Source of the DNA: Thiosulfatimonas sediminis
Lineage (GTDB): Bacteria; Pseudomonadota; Gammaproteobacteria; Thiomicrospirales; Thiomicrospiraceae
Reading direction: 5' to 3'
Assembly (NCBI RefSeq): GCF_011398355.1
Contig: NZ_AP021889.1
Span: 2,356,001-2,420,000 of the forward strand
DNA: 64,000 nt
The position numbers and the translations under genes are program-made. Shown one piece after another: positions 7,318 to 18,447 of this stretch. Under the pieces are notes generated by a model. That model was not told the DNA's origin and made no database searches. It saw only the letters and a list, made by a program, of their open reading frames with translations. The first letter of the stretch is position 1. Each line of letters opens with the position of its first letter.

Positions 7318-8469
7318 TTATCCGCGCTGATCTAATGGCAGATAACAGGCGTTTCCCTTACCGGTGTAAATTTGGGTTGGACGGAAAATACGATTGTTTT
7401 GCAACTGCTCACGCCAATGCGCCATCCAACCGGCTGAACGCGCCACAGCAAAAATCGGCGTAAATAAGCCGGGATCAAAGCCCATCTCTTTGTACAAAAT
7501 CCCCGAATAAAAATCGACATTCGGGTAAACCCCTTTATGCCCCAGCAACTCTTCACACACTTTTTCAACTTCCACCGCAGTCGCAAACGAATGACTTAAC
7601 TGGTCAGACTTTCCGCGCAGTAAATCATTGGAGAGTTTTTGTAAAATCGATGCGCGCGGATCTTTCGTTTTATACTCGCGATGCCCCATACCCCAAACCA
7701 CTTTTTTGTCAGCTAAGCGTTTTTCAATATAAGGACGCGCGTTTTCAGGCGAACCGATCTCTTCCAACATCTCGATAACTTTTTGATTTGCACCACCATG
7801 CAAAGGCCCAGACAAGGAGGCAATCGCCGAAGAAATAACGGAACACGGGTTAGCTAAGGTCGAACCGGTAACCATGGTGGTAAAGGTTGACGCATTAATC
7901 GTGTGCTCTGCGTGTAAAATCAAAATCGCATCCAGTAAACGTGCCCAATCTTTATCCGGCTCTTCGCCATTTAACATATACAAAAAGTTTTCTGCATAGG
8001 TAAGATCTTTGCGCGGTTCAATCGGATCATAACCGTTACGCATATGCTCCCACATAGCCACTAAAGTCCCCATGTGAGCGATGATTTTGACCGTCACGTC
8101 ATTAATATATTCTTGGTTATCGCTGGCACCTTTCATGTATTCGGTGCTTGGATAAAAACTCGCCAAAGAAGCCACCACCACTTGCAACATATGCATCGGG
8201 TGCGTGGTGGTCGGCAGATTTTTCATGATTTCACGAATGTTGTATTTCACACGACGATTTTCACGCAGCTGCTGGTCAAACTGGCGTAGCGCTTCGGCAT
8301 CCGGAAGTTCACCAAATAGTAACAACAAGGTTGTCTCTTCAAAAGAAGAGTACTCCGCCAATTCTTGGATATCATAACCACGATAAGTTAGAACGCCTTC
8401 TTGACCATCAATAAATGAGATCTGCGATTCCGTTGCCGGAACCCCTGCTAAACCTGGAATATACTGCAT
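7318..8469 (-). CDS. gltA: Citrate synthase (short, type II-like)
   Basis: The enzyme condenses oxaloacetate and acetyl-CoA to citrate. The 383-residue protein carries the catalytic set: ILHAEHTINASTF (H186/H189), GPLHGGAN (H224), MGHREYK (H263) and NVDFYSG (D319), plus RPTQIYTG near the end. It belongs to the shorter, about 380-residue class that also contains 2-methylcitrate synthases; no prpB or prpD gene is nearby, so citrate synthase is the better call. CAGGG precedes the ATG by about 6 nt. It starts 27 bp after erpA, in the order argC, erpA, gltA on one strand. Confidence 0.93.
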   Translation of the reverse strand: MQYIPGLAGVPATESQISFIDGQEGVLTYRGYDIQELAEYSSFEETTLLLLFGELPDAEALRQFDQQLRENRRVKYNIREIMKNLPTTTHPMHMLQVVVASLASFYPSTEYMKGASDNQEYINDVTVKIIAHMGTLVAMWEHMRNGYDPIEPRKDLTYAENFLYMLNGEEPDKDWARLLDAILILHAEHTINASTFTTMVTGSTLANPCSVISSAIASLSGPLHGGANQKVIEMLEEIGSPENARPYIEKRLADKKVVWGMGHREYKTKDPRASILQKLSNDLLRGKSDQLSHSFATAVEVEKVCEELLGHKGVYPNVDFYSGILYKEMGFDPGLFTPIFAVARSAGWMAHWREQLQNNRIFRPTQIYTGKGNACYLPLDQRG

Positions 8470-8496
8470 AAACTGCCCTGATAATTTTGTGTGAAG

Positions 8497-8838
8497 TTAA
8501 ACGCTAAATGAAGACCCGCAACCACAAGTCGTGGTGGCATTTGGGTTTTCGATGACGAAACGAGCACCTTGTAAATCTTCTAGGTAATCGATTTTAGCCC
8601 CCACCAAATATTGGAAACTCATCGAATCAACCAGCAAGGTCACGCCGTCTTTTTCGACCACGGTATCATCATCAGCGCTATTTTCATCAAACGTAAAGCC
8701 ATACGAAAAACCAGAACAACCGCCGCCCGTGATGTACACGCGCAGTTTTAAATTCGGGTTTTGCTCGTCTTCAATCAGACCACTGACCTTAGAAGCCGCC
8801 GCTTCTGTAAACGTTAAAGGAGTTGGAATATCAGACAT
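8497..8838 (-). CDS. erpA: Iron-sulfur cluster insertion protein ErpA (A-type carrier)
   Basis: A 113-residue A-type Fe-S carrier that delivers clusters to apoproteins, including enzymes of isoprenoid synthesis and respiration. The three ligand cysteines are present: C41 in GGGCSGF and C105/C107 in the terminal [12 protein letters not shown] 8838 (MSDIPTPL) is preferred over an in-frame start at 8856 because AAGGAT lies about 9 nt upstream and because the family starts here. ErpA is favoured over IscA because no isc genes are nearby, but the split is partly by similarity. Confidence 0.92.
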   Translation of the reverse strand: MSDIPTPLTFTEAAASKVSGLIEDEQNPNLKLRVYITGGGCSGFSYGFTFDENSADDDTVVEKDGVTLLVDSMSFQYLVGAKIDYLEDLQGARFVIENPNATTTCGCGSSFSV

Positions 8839-8948
8839 AACTGGAATCCTTTTCATGTCCGCCTAGCCGATGCAATTAACAAGATGAAAACACGTCAACT
8901 AAACGCAAAAATTAAGAAGTTATTATAACAATCGCAGAAAATAAATGA

Positions 8949-8964
8949 GGGCGCATTTGCGCCC
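8949..8964 (-). terminator. Possible terminator after argC
   Basis: GGGCGC (8949-8954) pairs with GCGCCC (8959-8964) around ATTT. On the minus strand TCATTTATTTTC follows, an imperfect T tract. Confidence 0.55.
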
Positions 8965-8977
8965 CACTCAACGGAAA

Positions 8978-10021
8978 TTACGGTAATAACGCAACCTGTT
9001 GCAAACCCATGGTCTCATCAATACCGAAAAGAATATTCATATTCTGCACTGCTTGACCGGCCGCGCCTTTGACTAAATTATCAATCACCGACGTTACCAC
9101 GACTTGCGAACTGCCTACCGGACGGTAGATAGCAATACGACACATATTCGACCCTTTAACCATACGCGTTTCTGGCAGACTACCAGCAGGCATTACATCA
9201 ACAAACGGTTCGTCTTTATAGGTTTCTTCGTACAATTCTTGCAGTTGCGCTTGGCTCATCTCGCTGGTCATGGTTGCATAAATCGTGTTTTCCATGCCGC
9301 GAATCATCGGCACAAGGTGCGGTACAAAGGTCAATCCAACTTCTCGGCCACCAATCTGGGCCATTTTTTCTTTCATTTCCGGCAAATGACGATGGCCAGC
9401 AACCCCGTAAGCTTTAAAGCTTTCCGACATTTCCGCTCCCAACATCGCAACGTTTGCCCCTTTACCGGCACCGCTCACCCCAGATTTTCCGTCAACAATA
9501 ATATTATTTACATCCACCAAATTGTTTTTCAGCAACGGCAAAGCGCCCAACATCGTACTGGTTGGGTAGCAGCCTGGATTAGCAATGATTTGGGCCTGTT
9601 TAATCTGCTCGCGATAATACTCCGGCAAGCCATAAGCAACCTTATCAAACAAGCTTGCCTCGGTATGTTCCATGCCGTACCATTTTGACCAAACGGTTAA
9701 ATTTTCAATCCGGAAATCTGCGGCTAAATCGATGATTTTCACCCCAGCATCCGTCAGTTCTGCCGCCATACTCATCGCAACGCCGTGTGGCGTAGCGAAA
9801 AAAACAATATCACAGGTTTTTAACTGAGCGCTATCCGGCACGGAAAATCTCAAATCATAGTGACCGCGCAGGTTTGGATACATATCCGCAAGCGCCACAC
9901 CCTCTTCAGAACGCGAGGTAATCATGGTGACTTCGGCCTGCGGATGTGCGGCCAAAATACGCAATAACTCAACACCGGTATAGCCTGTTCCGCCAACAAT
10001 ACCCACTTTAACTTTTTGCAT
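8978..10021 (-). CDS. argC: N-acetyl-gamma-glutamyl-phosphate reductase
   Basis: ArgC reduces N-acetylglutamyl phosphate to the semialdehyde with NADPH, the third step of arginine synthesis. The 347-residue product opens with the nucleotide-binding motif [16 protein letters not shown] and carries the catalytic cysteine C151 in NPGCYPT. The HRHLPEM motif, containing the second conserved histidine, is further on. ATG 10021 ([10 protein letters not shown]) is chosen because GGAAG lies upstream and the family begins here; a start at 10069 would add 16 unrelated residues. Other arg genes are not in the window. Confidence 0.95.
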   Translation of the reverse strand: MQKVKVGIVGGTGYTGVELLRILAAHPQAEVTMITSRSEEGVALADMYPNLRGHYDLRFSVPDSAQLKTCDIVFFATPHGVAMSMAAELTDAGVKIIDLAADFRIENLTVWSKWYGMEHTEASLFDKVAYGLPEYYREQIKQAQIIANPGCYPTSTMLGALPLLKNNLVDVNNIIVDGKSGVSGAGKGANVAMLGAEMSESFKAYGVAGHRHLPEMKEKMAQIGGREVGLTFVPHLVPMIRGMENTIYATMTSEMSQAQLQELYEETYKDEPFVDVMPAGSLPETRMVKGSNMCRIAIYRPVGSSQVVVTSVIDNLVKGAAGQAVQNMNILFGIDETMGLQQVALLP

Positions 10022-10251
10022 TTTTTGCTTCCTGAAAACTGAAGTTGAATAACCGTTTATTGTACCCACTCACTGGTTTGCGGTCTAATTTTCATCCGTG
10101 ACAACTGATACTGCAAACCGCGCTAATATTATTCCACGCTATTTCAAGCAATCAGAACTTTGCAAGCCGAATTAATCACGTTAAGGTAAGTGTATCTGTC
10201 CATCCATTCAACCAAGCCAAATAAACCCAATTATTGACTGCAAGGTGATTT

Positions 10252-11193
10252 ATGAAATCGAATCTAAAACCCCTAATCCGCCTAGGGAACACAACCCCTA
10301 AAGAGTGCGACGTAACCCCTGAGGCGTTCTTTCTTAATCGCCGCCAATTCATTCGCTCTGCGCTGGCGGCTGGTTTATTCAGCTCACCGATTGCTGCCCT
10401 AGCCGATTTCAATTTCAGCCCGAATAGTACCTATCGTCCGAACTTAAAACTCACCGATTCAGAGCACGCTCTAAACTACAACAACTTCTACGAACTCGGC
10501 ACGGACAAATCCGACCCTCCTCGCTATGCGGACCGCCTAATCACCGATAACTGGCAAGTTCGCATCGAAGGCGAATGCGCCAAACCACAAACTTTCGATA
10601 TGGATGACCTGCTGGCTTTCGACCAAGAAGAACGCATCTACCGCTTCCGCTGTGTTGAAGGCTGGTCAATGGTGGTTCCGTGGATCGGTTTCCCACTCAG
10701 CAAATTATTGGATAAAGTTGAACCGACCAGTAAAGCTAAATATGTCGAGTTTATCAGCATTCTCGACCGCGAAAACTTACCTGGCCAGCGTTTTGATATT
10801 CTAAATTGGCCGTACCGCGAAGGCTTGCGCATGGATGAAGCCATGCACCCATTAACCTTAATGACAACCGGACTTTATGGCAAGCCGTTACAAAACCAAA
10901 ACGGCGCACCCATTCGTCTTATTGTGCCTTGGAAATACGGCTTTAAAAGTGCAAAATCGATTGTCACCATCCGCCTAACCGACAAACAACCGGTCTCAAG
11001 CTGGATGGCCGCTGCGCCAAGTGAATACGGTTTTTATTCAAATGTAAATCCGGACGTCTCTCATCCACGCTGGTCGCAAGCAAAAGAACGCCCACTTGGC
11101 TCATTCTTCAAACAAAAAACCTTGCTATTTAATGGTTATGCTGATGAAGTCGCCAGCCTTTATAAAGGCATGGATTTGAAGAAAAATTACTAA
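10252..11193 (+). CDS. msrP: Periplasmic methionine-sulfoxide reductase, molybdopterin subunit MsrP
   Basis: MsrP (YedY) repairs oxidised methionine in periplasmic proteins, using electrons from the membrane heme protein MsrQ. The 313-residue product has a twin-arginine signal [13 protein letters not shown] (arginines 30-31), followed by the hydrophobic stretch to ALA (about 51). The molybdenum-ligand cysteine is C134 in [14 protein letters not shown]. Later motifs [20 protein letters not shown] and [11 protein letters not shown] are typical of the family. msrQ starts 9 bp after the stop, as in other MsrPQ operons. AAGGTG precedes the ATG. Confidence 0.95.
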   Translation: MKSNLKPLIRLGNTTPKECDVTPEAFFLNRRQFIRSALAAGLFSSPIAALADFNFSPNSTYRPNLKLTDSEHALNYNNFYELGTDKSDPPRYADRLITDNWQVRIEGECAKPQTFDMDDLLAFDQEERIYRFRCVEGWSMVVPWIGFPLSKLLDKVEPTSKAKYVEFISILDRENLPGQRFDILNWPYREGLRMDEAMHPLTLMTTGLYGKPLQNQNGAPIRLIVPWKYGFKSAKSIVTIRLTDKQPVSSWMAAAPSEYGFYSNVNPDVSHPRWSQAKERPLGSFFKQKTLLFNGYADEVASLYKGMDLKKNY

Positions 11194-11202
11194 GGCCTAA
11201 CT

Positions 11203-11790
11203 ATGCCCCTTTTCATTAAACTGTTTATTGTGAGTCTGATTTGCGCACTGCCCGCCGGCTTACTGACATTTGACTTACTCACCGACAACCTCGGCGCCAA
11301 TCCGGTGGAAACCTTAGAGCACACCACCGGTGACTGGACAATTTACTTTTTACTGCTCACTCTCAGCATAACGCCAATACAAAAACTCTTTAGCCCAAAA
11401 TGGTGGCTGCCCATGCACCTAACACGTCGCGTTTTAGGGCTAAGCGCTTTTGTTTATGCGCTGCTGCATTTGGCAATCTATTTTGTGTTTGATATGAGTG
11501 TCGACTTAAATGAAGCGCTTACCGACATTGCCGAACGCCCATTCATTCTGATTGGTATGCTTGCCTTATTTCTGCTGATTCCATTAGCGATTACTTCAAC
11601 CCAAGGCTGGCAACGGCGTTTAAAACGCCATTGGCAAACATTACACAAGCTGGTCTACCTAATCACTTTTCTTGGCATTCTGCATTATGCCTTACTGGTC
11701 AAAGCCGATTTATTTATGCCGTTGCTGTACATGACGCTTTTCGGCATATTAATGTTGATGCGCCAGTTCAAGCTGCCGCGTTTGCGTTAA
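11203..11790 (+). CDS. msrQ: MsrQ heme b membrane subunit
   Basis: MsrQ (YedZ) passes electrons from the cytoplasmic side to periplasmic MsrP. The 195-residue protein is hydrophobic with about six transmembrane segments of the ferric-reductase-like type. Candidate heme-ligand histidines lie in LLHLAIYF (about residue 88) and in HKLVYLITFLGILHY (about 148-162). WKRHWQTLHKL-like basic residues occur before the latter segment. It follows msrP by 9 bp and its last 4 bp overlap the convergent gene 11787-12506, with no terminator between them. Confidence 0.94.
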   Translation: MPLFIKLFIVSLICALPAGLLTFDLLTDNLGANPVETLEHTTGDWTIYFLLLTLSITPIQKLFSPKWWLPMHLTRRVLGLSAFVYALLHLAIYFVFDMSVDLNEALTDIAERPFILIGMLALFLLIPLAITSTQGWQRRLKRHWQTLHKLVYLITFLGILHYALLVKADLFMPLLYMTLFGILMLMRQFKLPRLR

Positions 11791-12506
11791 CGCGGAATAG
11801 CTTTGCCTTCCACTTTGGCTCGAAACTGATCTTTGCGCTGCAATTCCGGCTCGTTAACCAAAATCGGCTGATGTCCCACTTGCCAAACAGGGCGATTTTT
11901 CATGACGGCCGCAAAATATTCGCTCGCCAAATGCATTGCCAACCAAGCTTGTACCGCCGGATAATCGGCTGAATTCCACCATGCCTTATCTACATGGGAA
12001 AATTGGCGCACAAACGGAAACAGTGCCAAATCAACAATGCTCAATTGATTCCCCAAAAGATAAGCGCTCTGCTGTAACTGATTTTCCAGTTTTTGCAAAA
12101 ACACTTCGCCCCCTTGGCGTGCTTTTTCGTGACATTGCCCCGACATTAAATCTGGATAGGACTGCTGACACAATTCAGGGTACTTGTAAGCATCTAAATG
12201 CATCTTAAAATCACCGTCACAAACTGCAATCCAATCTGCGATTCGCGCATCCTGCGGAAACAAAGCGTCATCCATCAGTGCCCATTGCATGATTTCCCAA
12301 CTCTCTTCGATTACCTCACCATCGGGTAAAACCAATACCGGCACCGTTGCTTTTGGCGAGACCTGCAACATCGACTCGGGCTTATCCCAAAAGACAATCT
12401 CGCGCTGCTCTACTTGACGCTGGGCAAACCAAATCGCCAGACGTGCACGCATTGCATAAGGGCAACGACGATACGAATACAAAATCGGAAAAACCTGATT
12501 CGTCAT
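11787..12506 (-). CDS. Glutathione S-transferase-like protein
   Basis: A 239-residue two-domain protein. The N-terminal thioredoxin-like half has YSYRRCPYAMRARLA (Cys 15, the likely active residue of the omega/beta-like glutathione transferases), KATVPVLVLPDG with the cis-proline, and EESWEIMQW. The C-terminal half is all-helical and includes LLGNQLSIVDLALFPFVRQF, the usual N-capping box region. The substrate is unknown; deglutathionylation or detoxification would be usual. Its stop overlaps msrQ by 4 bp in convergent orientation. It follows a terminator and hairpin cluster beyond groEL. Confidence 0.85.
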   Translation of the reverse strand: MTNQVFPILYSYRRCPYAMRARLAIWFAQRQVEQREIVFWDKPESMLQVSPKATVPVLVLPDGEVIEESWEIMQWALMDDALFPQDARIADWIAVCDGDFKMHLDAYKYPELCQQSYPDLMSGQCHEKARQGGEVFLQKLENQLQQSAYLLGNQLSIVDLALFPFVRQFSHVDKAWWNSADYPAVQAWLAMHLASEYFAAVMKNRPVWQVGHQPILVNEPELQRKDQFRAKVEGKAIPR

Positions 12507-12573
12507 ACAAGACTCCTAAAAACATTGAAATAGACTCTCGCAAAAATCCATTTCAATGTGCAATTTATTGAAT

Positions 12574-12600
12574 ACAAAAAAGCCAGCTAAAAAGCTGGCT
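12574..12600 (-). terminator. Terminator of groESL
   Basis: AGCCAGCT (12581-12588) pairs perfectly with AGCTGGCT (12593-12600). On the minus strand the stem is followed by six T residues. It lies 170 bp beyond groEL, after the long hairpin at 12638-12759. Confidence 0.88.
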
Positions 12601-12637
12601 CTTAAAGAAACAGAACAGTTACGCTCTTTTTTCGAAC

Positions 12638-12759
12638 TAGGCGTTATAAATTTAAGATGAGAACCAGGCGAATTTGAAACCAGCGCGCAGCGTACATAAC
12701 GGTACGTGAGCACTGGAAGTTCAAATTCAACGAAGTTATCGTTTAAATTTAAACGCCTA
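12638..12759. repeat. Long imperfect hairpin between groEL and its terminator
   Basis: Nested inverted repeats span 122 bases. The outer arms are TAGGCGTTATAAATTTA (12638-12654) and TAAATTTAAACGCCTA (12744-12759), complementary except for one skipped base. The inner arms are GAATTTGAA (12670-12678) and TTCAAATTC (12720-12728), a perfect 9 bp. CCAG (12680-12683) pairs with CTGG (12713-12716), and CGTAC (12691-12695) with GTACG (12702-12706). It is non-coding and would fold in the 3' end of the groESL message. Confidence 0.75.
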
Positions 12760-12770
12760 AGCCGAAAAAA

Positions 12771-14435
<1,665 letters not shown>

Positions 14436-14459
14436 TTAAGAAAAAATCTACTCGGCGTA

Positions 14460-14750
14460 TTACCCGATGACCGCGATAATGTCGTCTTCGCGCATAATCA
14501 TCAGCTTCTCGCCGTTGTCATCTTTTACTTCTTGACCTGAGTACTGACCAAACATCACTTTATCGCCAACTTTGACGGTCATAGCGATGATCGTACCGGA
14601 GTCAGACGCTTTACCTGGACCGACTGCGACTACTTCGCCCATGTTCTCTTTTTCTTGAGCTGAACCTGGAAGAAGAATCCCACTGGCCGTCTCCTTTTTT
14701 TCTTCAACACGACGGACAACAACGCGATCTTGTAAAGGTTTAATGTTCAT
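14460..14750 (-). CDS. groES: Co-chaperonin GroES (10 kDa)
   Basis: The heptameric lid of GroEL. The 96-residue protein begins [14 protein letters not shown] and contains the mobile loop [14 protein letters not shown] (about residues 16-29), whose ILL-type hydrophobic residues dock on GroEL. The C-terminal half ends [10 protein letters not shown]. Length is normal. GGGGAAACC lies just upstream of the ATG. It is the first gene of the groESL unit and is controlled by the RpoH-type promoter at 14894-14921. Confidence 0.98.
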   Translation of the reverse strand: MNIKPLQDRVVVRRVEEKKETASGILLPGSAQEKENMGEVVAVGPGKASDSGTIIAMTVKVGDKVMFGQYSGQEVKDDNGEKLMIMREDDIIAVIG

Positions 14751-14893
14751 AGGTTTCCCCCTAAAAGTTTATTTTGAAAATGTTAAAAATTTTGTTACGC
14801 GACCGCTTAAAAAAGCTCCACTAAAACAGTCGCTAAGCCAACGTCTGCCGCAAGCAGTGATTTGTTGTAGGCATCCGTTTGTGGCTGTAACAG

Positions 14894-14921
14894 ATATGGT
14901 GGCGTTTGCGGATTATTCAAG
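14894..14921 (-). promoter_or_regulatory. Heat-shock (RpoH, sigma-32) promoter of groESL
   Basis: On the minus strand CTTGAA (14916-14921) is followed after 14 bp by CACCATAT (14894-14901), close to the sigma-32 consensus CTTGAA and CCCCATNT with 13-15 bp spacing. It leaves a leader of about 135 nt before the groES ATG. No CIRCE repeat (HrcA operator) is visible. Confidence 0.8.
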
Positions 14922-15004
14922 GGACATGCTTAAAAAAACTGCACAATTTTTTAAGAAAGCATTACTGCTGATTTTTAAATGCACGACAATGCGCCACGCA
15001 TAAA

Positions 15005-15032
15005 ACAAAAAAGCGGCCGCAACACCGCTTTT
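15005..15032 (-). terminator. Terminator of proB
   Basis: AAAAGCGG (15009-15016) pairs with CCGCTTTT (15025-15032). On the minus strand the stem is followed by six T residues. It separates proB from groESL. Confidence 0.85.
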
Positions 15033-15055
15033 GATTGTCATCGCCATTAAGCAAA

Positions 15056-16180
15056 TTATTCGCTTAAGACCAAATTATCACGATGCACCAAAGACTCATC
15101 TTCCATATAACCGAGTTGGCTTATAATTTGATGACTCGGTTTGCCTAAAATCTTAATCGACTCATTGGCAGGATAATTGACTAAACCACGCGCCACTTCA
15201 ACGCCAGCCTCATCGACACAGATAACCATTTCGCCGCGCTGAAAATTGCCTTCTTGACTTTTAACGCCAATCGGCAGCAAGCTTTTACCGGAGTTTTTCA
15301 ACACCTTAACCGCACCTGCATCCAAGACCAATTTGCCTTTCGCTTGTAAATGACCCGCCAACCAACGCTCACGCGCGGTCAGCGGTTCCAAATCTGGAAT
15401 CAATAAAGTGCCATAAGACTCGCCTTGCGCTAACTTCACCAAAATATTCGGCTCGCGGCCGGACGCTATGAACGTCGCCGTACCAGAGCGCGCCGCACGT
15501 TTTGCCGCCATCACTTTGGTGTACATTCCGCCTTTACCCAATGCTCCGCCTTCAGGGCTGGCCATCGCCTCAATATCCTTACGACTGACCTGCGCCTCAG
15601 AAATCAATTCGGCATTTGGATTGGTACGCGGATTGTCGTTATACAACCCTTGCTGATCGGTCAAAATCACCAGCACATCCGCGCTGATTAAGTTTGCAGT
15701 CAAAGCCCCCAACGTATCGTTATCACCAAAGCGAATTTCATCGGTAACCACCGTATCGTTTTCATTGATAATCGGCACCACGCCGTATTCCAACAACGCC
15801 TTGAGCGTGCTACGTACATTCAAATAACGCTTGCGATTCGACAAATCATCGTGCGTCATCAAAATTTGCGCGGTATGAATGTCGTACTGAGCAAATTTAG
15901 ACTCATAAGCCTGAATCAATCCCATCTGCCCAACTGCCGCGGCCGCCTGCAAATCGTGCAATGCCGCCGGGCGCGATTTCCAACCGAGGCGTTTCATCCC
16001 TTCCGCGACCGAGCCAGACGAGACTAAAACCACTTCTTTGCCACTCTTTTTTAAAGCAACAATCTGCTCAACCCAGTGCGCCAATGCTTCGCGATTCAAG
16101 CCCTGACCGTCGTCAGTCAACAAAGCACTGCCTATTTTCACCACCCAACGCTGGGTACTTTTTACATCTGCGCGCTGCAT
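15056..16180 (-). CDS. proB: Glutamate 5-kinase
   Basis: ProB phosphorylates glutamate in the first step of proline synthesis. The 374-residue protein has an amino-acid-kinase domain: VVKIGSALL near the start, [35 protein letters not shown], and [13 protein letters not shown]-terminal PUA domain (about residues 275-360) follows, as in most bacterial proB products. It lies 22 bp after obgE on the same strand, the order seen in several gammaproteobacteria (rplU, rpmA, obgE, proB). proA is not here. Confidence 0.96.
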   Translation of the reverse strand: MQRADVKSTQRWVVKIGSALLTDDGQGLNREALAHWVEQIVALKKSGKEVVLVSSGSVAEGMKRLGWKSRPAALHDLQAAAAVGQMGLIQAYESKFAQYDIHTAQILMTHDDLSNRKRYLNVRSTLKALLEYGVVPIINENDTVVTDEIRFGDNDTLGALTANLISADVLVILTDQQGLYNDNPRTNPNAELISEAQVSRKDIEAMASPEGGALGKGGMYTKVMAAKRAARSGTATFIASGREPNILVKLAQGESYGTLLIPDLEPLTARERWLAGHLQAKGKLVLDAGAVKVLKNSGKSLLPIGVKSQEGNFQRGEMVICVDEAGVEVARGLVNYPANESIKILGKPSHQIISQLGYMEDESLVHRDNLVLSE

Positions 16181-16202
16181 TCCACCCTCTGCTCAAAATT
16201 CA

Positions 16203-17327
<1,125 letters not shown>

Positions 17328-17378
17328 TTAGCAGAGCGCCCCGACAAAGCGAGGCACATAAATATAGATTACAAACAA

Positions 17379-17404
17379 AAAACGCCCCGACAAAGCGGGG
17401 CGTT
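17379..17404 (-). terminator. Terminator between rpmA and obgE
   Basis: AACGCCCC (17381-17388) pairs with GGGGCGTT (17397-17404). On the minus strand a T run follows. A 15-base part of it is repeated at 17337-17351. Confidence 0.85.
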
Positions 17405-17429
17405 TCGCAATTGAAGTTAAATAATCAGA

Positions 17430-17687
17430 TTATTCAGCTACAACTGTTACGAAAGTACGTACTGGCTTACCTTTAGCTACGAAAGCGACTTTACCGTCTG
17501 CTTTTGCAAATAAAGTGTCATCCTTACCGCGACCAACGTTTTCACCCGCGTGGAATTTAGTACCACGTTGACGAACAATGATGCTTCCCGCAGATACGAC
17601 TTCGCCGCCGTATGCTTTCACACCAAGTCGTTTGGCGTTAGAATCGCGACCGTTTTTAGTACTACCAGCTGCCTTTTTATGAGCCAT
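17430..17687 (-). CDS. rpmA: 50S ribosomal protein L27
   Basis: L27 reaches the peptidyl-transferase centre with its N-terminus. The 85-residue protein begins [23 protein letters not shown] in segments and includes the [23 protein letters not shown] region. ATG 17687 is chosen because AAAGGAT lies 8 nt upstream; a start at 17717 would add ten unrelated residues. There is no cleavable N-terminal extension of the Firmicutes kind. It lies about 100 bp after rplU and before a terminator. Confidence 0.97.
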   Translation of the reverse strand: MAHKKAAGSTKNGRDSNAKRLGVKAYGGEVVSAGSIIVRQRGTKFHAGENVGRGKDDTLFAKADGKVAFVAKGKPVRTFVTVVAE

Positions 17688-17791
17688 GGTGCTATCCTTT
17701 TGTTCACAGAACTGCACCCTACTAAGATGCAGCTGCTGTTTTTAAATTTAAAAAAACTAGTCTATCTAAGCAAGCTTAAATTGCAATGCAA

Positions 17792-18106
17792 TTAAGCTGA
17801 GATTTTACCGATTTTAACTTCGGTGTAATTTTGACGGTGGCCTTGCTTAGTTTTCGAGCGGTTCTTACGACGACGGAATTTGATGATGGTGACTTTTTTA
17901 CCACGACCGTTTGACTCAACAACCGCTGCAACTTTTGCACCTTCAACTAGAGGTGCACCAACTTTAACATCTGCACCTTCACCCACCATCAATACTTCGT
18001 TAAACTCAATCGCATCACCTGCTTCTGCATTCAAAGATTCAATGCGTAGAGTTTGACCTTCACGAACTCGATACTGCTTACCACCGGTTTTAATAACTGC
18101 GTACAT
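17792..18106 (-). CDS. rplU: 50S ribosomal protein L21
   Basis: L21 binds 23S rRNA domain II with L20. The 104-residue protein begins [14 protein letters not shown] and ends with [28 protein letters not shown] in segments, the usual basic tail. ATG 18106 with GGGAG 9 nt upstream is the start; longer frames read into the leader. It heads the rplU-rpmA unit under the promoter at 18165-18193 and is divergent from ispB. Confidence 0.97.
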   Translation of the reverse strand: MYAVIKTGGKQYRVREGQTLRIESLNAEAGDAIEFNEVLMVGEGADVKVGAPLVEGAKVAAVVESNGRGKKVTIIKFRRRKNRSKTKQGHRQNYTEVKIGKISA

Positions 18107-18164
18107 ATATATCTCCCGGATATCTAAAATTCTTTTTAATAAGCCGCTATTTAGCGAAGGCAGG

Positions 18165-18193
18165 ATTATATAAGCTTTTGATATACAGGTCAA
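18165..18193 (-). promoter_or_regulatory. Sigma-70 promoter of rplU-rpmA
   Basis: On the minus strand TTGACC (18188-18193), 17 bp, TATAAT (18165-18170), near consensus. The leader to rplU is about 50 nt. Confidence 0.88.
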
Positions 18194-18329
18194 AATTTAA
18201 TTGCGCAGTTTATTAAAAATTGCTCATTTGCATCCATGCAAGCCGCCAAAAGCGTTGTCTGGCTGATTAATAAACAAGAAATGCACAACCACCATCAAAA
18301 TTTACGCTTGCGCAGTCGATTTTCATCAC

Positions 18330-18359
18330 TTGATTAGGCGCATTCTGGCACAATTTAAT
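18330..18359 (+). promoter_or_regulatory. Possible promoter of ispB
   Basis: TTGATT (18330-18335), 18 bp, TTTAAT (18354-18359). Moderate match; it is the best candidate in this stretch. Confidence 0.5.
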
Positions 18360-18405
18360 CGTATTCAATCAGTACTTCTAGCTAAGGGAGGCTATTCATA
18401 ATAAA

Positions 18406-18447
18406 ATGCATCACTTTATTTTCCGTGGCCAAGAGTACCGTTACTAA
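18406..18447 (+). CDS. Possible 13-residue leader peptide coupled to ispB
   Basis: ATG 18406 opens a 13-codon frame, MHHFIFRGQEYRY, whose TAA (18445-18447) overlaps the ispB ATG (18447-18449) as TAATG. AGGGAGG (18385-18391) lies 14 nt upstream, farther than ideal but the strongest ribosome site here. This arrangement would let ribosomes re-initiate on ispB. No homology is claimed and chance cannot be excluded. Confidence 0.4.
   Translation: MHHFIFRGQEYRY

Larger units (their letters stand above)
14751..15055. other. groES leader and proB terminator region
   Basis: This 305-bp gap contains the groESL heat-shock promoter and, at its far end, the terminator of proB. The plus-strand frame at 14743-15003 has no recognisable product and is not called. 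Confidence 0.7.
18107..18446. other. Divergent control region of rplU and ispB
   Basis: This 340-bp region contains the strong rplU promoter (18165-18193, minus), a weaker ispB promoter (18330-18359, plus) and a possible 13-codon leader ORF (18406-18447). I see nothing else. Confidence 0.7.

Noticed and set aside
9104-9688. A 194-codon plus-strand frame
   Set aside because: It is fully antisense to argC, whose product is unmistakable.
12638-12759. An integron attC site after groEL
   Set aside because: The arms read TAGGCGTT...AACGCCTA, the reverse of attC ends, which begin with RYYYAAC and end with GTTRRRY; no cassette or integrase is nearby.
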